Positions 1 through 5,339 of a DNA stretch of 6,541 nucleotides are shown here, piece by piece. How positions within the stretch are numbered: position 1 is the first letter of the stretch; every line of letters begins with the position of its first letter. The position numbers and the translations under genes are program-made. The DNA is taken from assembly GCA_035575035.1 (NCBI GenBank), contig DATLYH010000234.1, positions 1 through 6,541 of the forward strand, written 5' to 3'. The notes below the pieces were generated by a model. It was not told the origin of the DNA. It saw only the letters and a list, made by a program, of their open reading frames with translations, and did no database searches. The stretch is from DATLYH01 sp035575035 (GTDB taxonomy: Bacteria > Planctomycetota > Planctomycetia > Gemmatales > Gemmataceae).

Positions 1-864
1 ATCGACCCGCGTCTCGACGAGCAACACCTTGACCTTCCCGCTGTTGATCTTCTCTTCCAGCAGCTTTGCGTGCTTCTCACTCCCTCGTCTCCTTATCTTC
101 GCAACTTGGGTTCGCAACCACTCCTGGCTCAACTCCTCCCCATGCTTGGTCTTTGTTAGAGAGATGCTGCTCGACGTCGTCAACAGCCCCTTGGCTTCGA
201 CGATGACCAGGTCGTCGCCGTGCAGGAACATGCCGTCGATCCCGCGGTAATGCGCCGGGAAGTCCTCCACCGGCTTGAACCCCATTTGCTTCGCGACCGT
301 CACCGCCCCGAGGTCGCCGGCCACCTTGGTCGGCGGATTGCTGCCCATCCCGGCCTTGTTGATCGTCTCGAAGATCTCCGAGAGCTCGTCGCCGACACCA
401 TTAAGCACCCCCTTGCCGCCCTTCGCCACGCTGCCGTTCCAGACCAGCTTCGCCTTCTTGAACAGCGACCCGAACGGGATGATGGACAGCAAGAACCCCG
501 CCGCGATGGCGGGGTTCACGGTGCCGGCCGCTAACTGGCTGACGAACTGTACGACATCGGCTAACGTCGAGGCCCGGTCCAGCGCCACGAGCGCAGTCTG
601 GACGCGGGGGTTGCTCAGCACCGACCGCACCGAGTGCACGACCCCGTGCACTACCGCCGTGAAGAATAGACCACTGGGGTCCACGTTGTTCACGGGGTCC
701 GCCCCCGCGTAGACGTACTTGTGCAGCGTCTGCGGATCGGTAACTTCGCCCTCGTACGTGTCCCCCGTCGGAAAACGCAGGGGCGGCCACGGCCAATCGC
801 CGAAGTAGGGCGAGGCCTCGCGAAGAACATTCCAGTCCACCAGGGGAGTGTCCAGCTGCATCAT
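1..864 (-). CDS. RHS-repeat-associated C-terminal fragment with PD-(D/E)XK nuclease-like toxin tip (partial, runs off left edge)
   Basis: The minus strand is open from an ATG at 864 to position 1 with no stop, giving 288 visible codons. Residues 35-65 match the end of the RHS-repeat-associated core (DPQTLHKYVYAGADPVNNVD, then PSG at 63-65). After it come a hydrophobic stretch (about 112-135) and a C-terminal domain with G183-D-L-G-A, G208-I-D210 and V222-E223-A-K225-G, then Q247-E-W249. This arrangement (acidic residue, spacer, ExK, then a Q/W helix) fits the PD-(D/E)XK restriction-endonuclease fold seen in many polymorphic-toxin tips. In such systems the tip is a DNase delivered to competitors and the immunity gene lies just downstream, here beyond position 1. 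No RHS repeats or RxYDP-type motif precede the core end. Residues 1-32 (MMQLDTPLVDWNVLREASPY and on to RFP) do not look like RHS sequence, so the ORF may be a fusion or an orphan tail. Codons near the left edge (CTA, ATA, AGG, AGA) and lower GC differ from neighbouring genes. Nuclease activity is inferred. Confidence 0.72.
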   Translation of the reverse strand, partial: MMQLDTPLVDWNVLREASPYFGDWPWPPLRFPTGDTYEGEVTDPQTLHKYVYAGADPVNNVDPSGLFFTAVVHGVVHSVRSVLSNPRVQTALVALDRASTLADVVQFVSQLAAGTVNPAIAAGFLLSIIPFGSLFKKAKLVWNGSVAKGGKGVLNGVGDELSEIFETINKAGMGSNPPTKVAGDLGAVTVAKQMGFKPVEDFPAHYRGIDGMFLHGDDLVIVEAKGLLTTSSSISLTKTKHGEELSQEWLRTQVAKIRRRGSEKHAKLLEEKINSGKVKVLLVETRVD

Positions 865-1376
865 GGTTCGGACTCCTTGTTGGGCGGCGTGGTTGGAAGC
901 GGAATCGACGACCGAGTTGGTTGACTAGGAGCGCCGACGATCGGTGCCGTCAGCGACAGCACGAACGGCGTGCATGCTTGGGTCGTCCGTCGCTGCCAAA
1001 CACTGAAGCGAATATCCGGACACGCCGGATTGATCGGGTCGAAGCGCTGGGCGGCGTCCAGGGCCTGGAGCGCTTCGTCGTATCTCCCGATATCACGGAG
1101 CAAGATGGCGCGGTTGCACAGGAACTTGGAGACCTCCTTCCGGGGCGTCAGCGAATGCAGCCAGACCTGCGTGCGGGCGTTGATGGCGTAATCAACCTCG
1201 TCCCACGGGCGCGGCCAGTGGTAGAAGTATTCGTTCGGCCGGAGGTCGCCGCCGGCCTCGGTGTGTTGAAAGTTGAAGACTTCCTGGCCATCGTCCCAGC
1301 GATAGAGCGTGTGGTTGGGCGCCAGGACAAGTTTGAGCGGGTAGCCCAGGCGACGGCCGACCGCGACGGCGAAGAC
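861..1376 (-). pseudogene. 5'-truncated transglutaminase-like/TPR protein remnant
   Basis: This frame begins right after an in-frame TAG (1379-1377) with VFAVAVGRRLGYPLKLVLAP and runs 171 codons to a TGA at 863-861. It has no ATG or GTG near its beginning; the track-style start is a TTG at 1103, deep inside the conserved part. The segment GRRLGYPLKLV...NH-x-LYRWDDGQEVFNF...PNEYFYHWP...LHSLTPRKEVSKFLCNRA, followed by a helix pair (YDEALQALDAAQRFDPINP), resembles the second half of planctomycete transglutaminase-like (SirB1-like) proteins with a TPR tail. I know this from memory of the family. The His of NH at 1313-1311 would be the catalytic His. The expected upstream segment with the catalytic Cys is missing, and the sequence before the TAG does not resemble it. 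The Ser/Thr/Pro-rich C-terminus (about the last 45 residues) is low complexity. It is most likely a non-functional remnant, though translation from an internal TTG cannot be excluded. Confidence 0.6.
873..878 (-). promoter_or_regulatory. Ribosome binding site for the RHS-tail ORF
   Basis: AAGGAG on the minus strand lies 8 nt upstream of the ATG at 864. It supports this start over the second ATG at 861. The site lies inside the end of the upstream transglutaminase-like remnant, whose TGA (863-861) overlaps the start as ATGA. That arrangement is typical of translationally coupled operon genes. Confidence 0.55.
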
Positions 1377-1561
1377 CTATCTCCAGGAGGAGGTAGAGCA
1401 ACAAGTCAGATCGTACTAGCGCGGTCCACGCCGTGCAAGGGGCGGCAGGAATTTGATATCGCGGCCGATTGGTTTCCCTCCTTGATCCCGGGCGGTTCAG
1501 TTCGCAAGATGCTCCCTGGGCGGTATGCCTGGTTCGAACGTTTTCCCTGGTCACGAGCCGC

Positions 1562-1566
1562 GGAGG
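1562..1566 (+). promoter_or_regulatory. Ribosome binding site deciding the start of the NHL protein
   Basis: GGAGG lies 7 nt before the ATG at 1574. The reading frame stays open upstream to an ATG at 1469, but that start lacks a comparable site and would put 35 residues ahead of an otherwise perfect signal peptide. The rest of the gap from 1380 to 1573 presumably holds the promoter of the NHL operon. I see no clear sigma-70 or sigma-54 box in it. Confidence 0.7.
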
Positions 1567-1573
1567 AAATCCC

Positions 1574-2653
1574 ATGATGTCTTCGATGGTCAAGTACGGA
1601 GGAGCTCTGGTTCTCGCGGTCGCCCTGGCTGGGCTGGCGTGGGCGGACCGATTGGTCCTGGTTGCAGGGGGCGGCACCGGGGCGGAAGGAGGCCCGGCAA
1701 TCGGGGCCGAGCTCCGGAGTCCGTTCGGCGTGGACTTCGACCCGTCGGGCAACATGTACATCGTCGAGCTGACCGGCGGGCGGGTCCTCAAGGTCGATGC
1801 CAAGGGCATTCTGACCCGGGTGGCCGGCACCGGCCGGAAGGGGAACGCCGGCGATGGCGGGCCGGCGCTGAAGGCCGAGTTCAACGGCATGCACAGCCTG
1901 GCGATCGCGCCCGACGGCACCATCTACCTGGCCGACACCTGGAACAACCGAGTGCGCAAACTCGACCCGAAGACCGGCGTGATCACTCCCTTCGCCGGGA
2001 CCGGCAAGAAAGGCTTCGCCGGCGACGGCGGCCCGGCCCTCCAGGCGGAGTTTGGCGGCATTTACTGCGTGGCCCTCGACCCGAAGGCCGAGCGCCTCTA
2101 CCTCGCCGACCTCGACAACCGCCGTATCCGCGTTGTCGATCGGAAAACCGGCATTGTCTCCACGGTGGCCGGCAACGGCGAGCGCGGCGTGCCGGAGGAT
2201 GGCGCCTGGGCGGTCAAGGCGCCGCTGGTCGATCCGCGCGCCGTGGCTGCGGACGCCAAAGGGAATGTTTACATCCTGGAGCGGGGCGGCCATGCCCTCC
2301 GCGTCGTCGATCCGGCCGGCAAGATCCGGACGGTTGTCGGCACCGGCCAGAAGGGAGACCGCGACAGCACCGATCCGCGCCAGGTGATGCTCAACGGACC
2401 CAAGCATCTGTGGATCGACCGGGAGGGCAACGTCCTGATTGCCGACACGGAAAACCACCGCATCCTGAAGTATCTGCCCGCCGAAGGGAAGGTCGTCCGC
2501 GTGGCCGGCACCGGCCAGAAGGGGACGGCGGGCATCGGCGGGCCGCCCGAGCAGGCCGAGCTAAATCAGCCGCACGGCGTCTATGTCCACTCCTCCGGCA
2601 CTCTTTACATTGCCGACAGCAGTAATAACCGCATCCTGAAGGTCGAGCGCTAA
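1574..2653 (+). CDS. Secreted NHL-repeat six-bladed beta-propeller protein
   Basis: The product is 359 residues. It starts with a Sec-type signal peptide: K7, a hydrophobic core GALVLAVALAGL, and A-W-A24 before D25, a good signal peptidase I site. The mature protein is made almost entirely of six NHL blades with the recurring pattern P-x-G-V/A-x-x-D-x-x-G-N-x-Y-I-A-D-x-x-N-N-R-I-x-K-V-D: RSPFGVDFDPSGNMYIVE, then MHSLAIAPDGTIYLADTWNN, IYCVALDPKAERLYLADLDN, DPRAVAADAKGNVYILERGG, GPKHLWIDREGNVLIADTEN and QPHGVYVHSSGTLYIADSSN. Between blades sit glycine-rich linkers of the type VAGTGxKGxAGDGGPAxxAEF, common in planctomycete and acidobacterial NHL proteins. NHL propellers are binding scaffolds or, in some families, lyases; no catalytic site can be assigned here. 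The gene is followed after 19 bp by an exported TIM-barrel protein, so the two probably share a transcript and act outside the cytoplasm. The NHL fold is secure; the partner or ligand is unknown. Confidence 0.93.
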   Translation: MMSSMVKYGGALVLAVALAGLAWADRLVLVAGGGTGAEGGPAIGAELRSPFGVDFDPSGNMYIVELTGGRVLKVDAKGILTRVAGTGRKGNAGDGGPALKAEFNGMHSLAIAPDGTIYLADTWNNRVRKLDPKTGVITPFAGTGKKGFAGDGGPALQAEFGGIYCVALDPKAERLYLADLDNRRIRVVDRKTGIVSTVAGNGERGVPEDGAWAVKAPLVDPRAVAADAKGNVYILERGGHALRVVDPAGKIRTVVGTGQKGDRDSTDPRQVMLNGPKHLWIDREGNVLIADTENHRILKYLPAEGKVVRVAGTGQKGTAGIGGPPEQAELNQPHGVYVHSSGTLYIADSSNNRILKVER

Positions 2654-2672
2654 ACCTCCAAGGAGACGAACC

Positions 2673-3551
2673 ATGTCCACCATGTCCACCTTGACTCGCC
2701 GGCACTTCCTGCAAGCTTCGGGCGCCCTGGCCGTGACAGGAGTGGCTGCCGCACCGGTTGCCGCCGACGACCTCGGCCCGCTCAAGTACCAACTCGGCAT
2801 CGTCACCTACAACATCGCCGCCAACTGGGACCTCCCAACTATCCTCAAGGTGTGCCGGAACGTCGGTCTGGCCGCCGTTGAACTGCGGACCACCCACCGG
2901 CACGGCGTTGAGCCGTCGCTCAGCAAGGAGCAGCGCCGGGAGGTCCGCCGCCGTTTCGCCGATGCCGGCGTCGTCATCTGGGGCTGCGGCACCACCTGTG
3001 AGTTCCATTCGCCCAGCTCAGACGTGGTCAAAAAGAACATCGAGACGTGCAAGCAGTTCATCGAGTTGACCGCGGACATCGGCGGCAAGGGGGTCAAGGT
3101 TCGGCCCAACGGTCTGCCGAAGGAAGTGCCGATTGAGAAGACGCTGGAGCAAATCGGCAAGGCATTGGTGCCGTGCGGCCAGGCGGCAGCGGATGCCGGC
3201 GTCGAAATCTGGGTCGAGGTCCACGGCGCCGGCACCGCCCACCCGCCGCACATGAAAACCATCATGCAGCAATGCGGCCATCCCCAGGTAGGGATCACCT
3301 GGAACTCCAACGCCCAGGATGTCAAGGACGGCTCCGTCGCCGAGTACTTCCAGCTGCTCCGTCCCTGGCTGCGCTCGGTCCACATTAATGAGCTGCACAG
3401 CGGCTACCCCTACCGCGAGCTGTTCCGACTGCTGCGGCAAATGGGTTATGACCGCTACACCCTGGCGGAGATCCCCGGCATGCCCGATGTCGCCTCCGGG
3501 GAACGACTGATGCGCTACTACAAGGCGCTGTGGACTGAGCTGACCCGGTGA
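2673..3551 (+). CDS. Tat-exported sugar phosphate isomerase/epimerase-like protein (xylose isomerase-like TIM barrel)
   Basis: The product is 292 residues, a usual length for this family. A twin-arginine signal is plain: L7-T-R9-R10-H-F-L13, then a hydrophobic run (ASGALAVTGVAAA) and probable cleavage after V29-A30-A31. The mature part fits the AP_endonuc_2/xylose isomerase-like barrel: strand YQLGIVTYNI (39-48), VGLAAVELRTTH (64-75, E70), GVVIWGCGTTCEFHSP (99-114), GKGVKVRPNG (138-147), VEIWVEVHG (177-185, E182), VGITWNSN (206-213), RSVHINELH (234-242, H237) and YTLAEIPG (262-269, E266). In the family, Glu, Asp/His and Glu at barrel strand ends bind a divalent metal used for sugar epimerization or isomerization. 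E182, H237 and E266 are candidates, with N211/N213 where an Asp or His is often found. An AAGGAG site at 2660-2665 lies 7 nt before the start. ATGTCCACC is duplicated in tandem at 2673-2690, so the second ATG (2682) is a possible alternative start. Substrate unknown; family assignment firm, exact activity inferred. Confidence 0.9.
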   Translation: MSTMSTLTRRHFLQASGALAVTGVAAAPVAADDLGPLKYQLGIVTYNIAANWDLPTILKVCRNVGLAAVELRTTHRHGVEPSLSKEQRREVRRRFADAGVVIWGCGTTCEFHSPSSDVVKKNIETCKQFIELTADIGGKGVKVRPNGLPKEVPIEKTLEQIGKALVPCGQAAADAGVEIWVEVHGAGTAHPPHMKTIMQQCGHPQVGITWNSNAQDVKDGSVAEYFQLLRPWLRSVHINELHSGYPYRELFRLLRQMGYDRYTLAEIPGMPDVASGERLMRYYKALWTELTR

Positions 3552-3630
3552 GGCACAACCTGCCGTCAGCGCCCCGCGCGTTAATAGTCCGAGCCCCGAG
3601 TGGGAACAGTCCGAGCCCCGAGTGGGAACC

Positions 3631-3692
3631 GTCCGAGCCCCGAGTGTGAGCGAGGGGTTGCCCACCCCGTCGCTGACGCTCCGGGCTCGGAC
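3631..3692. terminator. Long imperfect hairpin 1 (possible bidirectional terminator)
   Basis: The arms 3631-3653 and 3670-3692 are complementary at 20 of 23 positions plus one G-T wobble. They enclose a 16-nt loop (GGGGTTGCCCACCCCG) that can itself pair through GGGG/CCCC. It sits 80 bp after the stop of the TIM-barrel gene and about 180 bp after the regulator's stop on the other strand. There is no U-tract on either side, so intrinsic termination is a guess from position and shape. Confidence 0.5.
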
Positions 3693-3741
3693 AATACCCG
3701 TCGCTGACGCTCCGGGCTCGGATAGTACCCGCGCGTTAATA

Positions 3742-3803
3742 GTCCGAGCCCCGAGTGTGAGCGAGGGGTTGCCCGCCCCGTCGCTGACGCTCCGGGCTCG
3801 GAC
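3742..3803. terminator. Long imperfect hairpin 2, near-identical copy of hairpin 1
   Basis: The arms 3742-3764 and 3781-3803 repeat those of hairpin 1 exactly; within the 62 bp only one loop base differs (CCCGCCCC instead of CCCACCCC). The two hairpins are 111 bp apart start to start. The further right-type unit at 3812-3834 has TCGCTCACG and would pair with the left arm even better (21 of 23 plus one wobble), so alternative foldings are possible. Confidence 0.5.
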
Positions 3804-3875
3804 AATACCCGTCGCTCACGCTCCGGGCTCGGACAATACCCGTCGCTGACGCTCCGGGCTCGGAGGAACCCGTCG

Positions 3876-5339
3876 CTAATGCTCTGGGCTGGGAGGAACC
3901 CCGTCTTCCGGGTCGCCCTCGTCGGTGACGACTTTATCGATGGTCAGGTTCAGGGCCCGCAGTCGGCTGCGGAGTGTCGCCCGGTTGATGCCCAGCAACT
4001 CGCTGGCCTGCGACTGATGGCCGCCGGTGTGCCGCAGCACCCGGGGGAGCAGCTCCCGTTCGACCGCTTCCATGACCCGTCGGTAGAGGTCGTTCTCGCC
4101 ACGCTCCAGGAGCGACTCGATCAGGGCCGTCAGGTCGAAGCGGTCCGGCGGCGGCGCGGGGCGCGGGGCCGGGCTGACCCCCCGGCGCAGGAACTCCGGC
4201 AAGAACTCCGGCAGCAGGATGTGGCCGGAGGCACCGAGCATGGCTTCCTTGATCACGCTTTGCAGTTCGCGAACATTGCCCGGCCAGGAATAGCTCTCCA
4301 GGATTTGCAGCGTCTCGGCAGCGAAGGCCCGCACATCCAGCCCCAGCTCGCGGTCAAAGCGGAACAGAAAGTAGTGGGCCAGCTCCGCCACGTCGTCGAG
4401 CCGTTCGCGCAGGGGCGGCACGTGGATGGTCACTACCTTGAGCCGGTAGTACAGGTCCTTGCGGAACCGGCCTTCCTCGACCAGCTTCTCCAGGTTCTGG
4501 TTGGTGGCGGCCAGGATGCGCACCTGCGTTTGCAAGGTCTCGTTACTCCCGAGGCGTTGGAACTGCTTCTCTTGCAAGACGCGGAGCATCTTCGCTTGCA
4601 AGGCCGGCGCCATGTCGCCGATCTCGTCGAGGAAGAGGGTGCCGTCGCTGGACTGTTCAAACTTGCCGATGCGCCGTCGGCTCGCCCCCGTGAAGGCCCC
4701 CTCCTCGTGGCCGAATAGCTCGCTCTCTAGGAGGGTCTCGGGGATGGCGGCGCAGTTGATGGCCAAAAACGGCTTGTCGGCCCGCCGGCTGTGGTGATAC
4801 AGGGCGCGGGCGACCAACTCCTTGCCGGTGCCGCTCTCTCCCAGGATCAGGACATTGACGTCCTGCGGAGCGATCCGGCCGATGGCCTTGCACATCTCTT
4901 GCATGACCTTGCTGCGGCCGACGATCCGGTCGCCGCACTCTTCCTCGGCCGGCAGCACCGCCGGCACCCGCATCAGCCGGGCCGCCTCGAACGCTCGGCC
5001 AAGAACCTGGCTGAGCCGGTCGAGGTCCACCGGCTTGACCAGGTAGTCGAAGGCGCCGCGTTTCATCGCCTCGATGGCGGTCTCGGTGGTGCCGTGGGCG
5101 GTGATGAAGATGACCGGCCGCTTGGAGTCGTCGCGGTGAATCTCCTGGAAGACTTCCAGTCCGGGGCGGTCGGGCAGCTGCAAGTCGAGCACGACCACGT
5201 CGGGGCTATGCCGGGCGACCTGCTCGAGTCCCTCGGCCGCGGTCCGGGCCGTCAGCACCTGGACATCAGGTCCCTCGAAGACGCGGCGGAAGGAATAGCG
5301 GACGCTCTTGTCGTCGTCGATGATTAGCAGGGTTGGCAT
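3876..5339 (-). CDS. Sigma-54-dependent response regulator, NtrC family (REC-AAA+-Fis HTH)
   Basis: The product is 487 residues, full length for the family. The receiver domain (1-120) has D8/D9, phosphoacceptor D52 (VVVLD52LQLPD), T80 and K102. The AAA+ domain (about 138-370) has Walker A GESGTGKE (167-174), the sigma-54-contacting GAFTGA loop (214-219), Walker B GTLFLDEIG (233-241), RFRKDLYYRL (291-300) and PPLRER (308-313). A Pro-rich linker (VSPAPRPAPPPD) leads to a Fis-type helix-turn-helix (about 443-463, QASELLGINRATLRSRLRAL). On phosphorylation it should oligomerize, hydrolyse ATP and remodel sigma-54 holoenzyme at enhancer-dependent promoters. It follows its histidine kinase with a 16-nt overlap, so the pair is co-expressed and probably cognate. 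The start at 5339 lies inside the kinase's end with only a weak GAAG-type site, fitting coupled translation. The last nine or so residues (DGVPPSPEH) and the stop codon lie within the neighbouring repeat array. Function class is firm; the regulated genes are unknown. Confidence 0.96.
   Translation of the reverse strand: MPTLLIIDDDKSVRYSFRRVFEGPDVQVLTARTAAEGLEQVARHSPDVVVLDLQLPDRPGLEVFQEIHRDDSKRPVIFITAHGTTETAIEAMKRGAFDYLVKPVDLDRLSQVLGRAFEAARLMRVPAVLPAEEECGDRIVGRSKVMQEMCKAIGRIAPQDVNVLILGESGTGKELVARALYHHSRRADKPFLAINCAAIPETLLESELFGHEEGAFTGASRRRIGKFEQSSDGTLFLDEIGDMAPALQAKMLRVLQEKQFQRLGSNETLQTQVRILAATNQNLEKLVEEGRFRKDLYYRLKVVTIHVPPLRERLDDVAELAHYFLFRFDRELGLDVRAFAAETLQILESYSWPGNVRELQSVIKEAMLGASGHILLPEFLPEFLRRGVSPAPRPAPPPDRFDLTALIESLLERGENDLYRRVMEAVERELLPRVLRHTGGHQSQASELLGINRATLRSRLRALNLTIDKVVTDEGDPEDGVPPSPEH

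Larger units (their letters stand above)
3575..3905. repeat. Composite intergenic array of direct and inverted repeats
   Basis: The whole gap between the convergent genes is built from two complementary half-units. Left-type units start GTCCGAGCCCCGAGTG and occur at 3587, 3609, 3631 and 3742; the first two are exact 22-bp steps. Right-type units contain TCGCTGACGCTCCGGGCTCGG and recur with a 31-bp period, with their GCTCGG at 3685, 3716, 3796, 3827 and 3858, plus a degenerate copy (GCTGGG) at 3888. Spacers are ACAATACCC, ATAGTACCC or AGGAACCC. A 28-bp block beginning CGCGCGTTAATAG is repeated exactly at 3575-3602 and 3730-3757. In either orientation the array is open and translates to Ser/Leu/Pro/Arg-rich strings, but these merely reflect the repeat. 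I recall similar repeats scattered in Gemmata-like genomes; this was not checked. Likely roles are transcription termination between converging operons, or a mobile REP-like family. Confidence 0.9.

Noticed and set aside
275..712. Plus-strand ORF of 145 codons in the left region
   Set aside because: It is the antisense of the RHS-tail frame, whose minus-strand product contains recognisable motifs (VDPSG, GID...VEAKG). The plus-strand translation has no family resemblance.
1469..1573. Upstream start for the NHL protein at 1469
   Set aside because: It would place 35 polar residues before a well-formed signal peptide, and lacks the GGAGG site found ahead of 1574.
921..1577. Plus-strand ORF of 218 codons
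   Set aside because: It lies opposite the transglutaminase-like remnant, which has clear family sequence on the minus strand. The ORF owes its length to high GC.
1406..2458. Long minus-strand ORF of 350 codons opposite the NHL gene
   Set aside because: The plus-strand frame has a signal peptide and six NHL blades. The antisense frame mirrors the repeats (recurring AVxLGLQRRPAIAG-like strings) as expected of a shadow.
3581..3849. Small ORFs on both strands within the repeat array (74 and 75 codons)
   Set aside because: Their open frames follow from repeat periodicity (Ser/Leu/Pro/Arg strings). No independent start signal or family resemblance was seen.
3575..3905. CRISPR array
   Set aside because: Repeats abut with short, nearly constant spacers and occur in both orientations; there are no unique spacers of uniform length and no cas genes.
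3879..4718. Plus-strand ORF of 279 codons opposite the response regulator
   Set aside because: The minus strand encodes all diagnostic motifs of an NtrC-type regulator in this stretch; the plus-strand frame is a GC-driven shadow.
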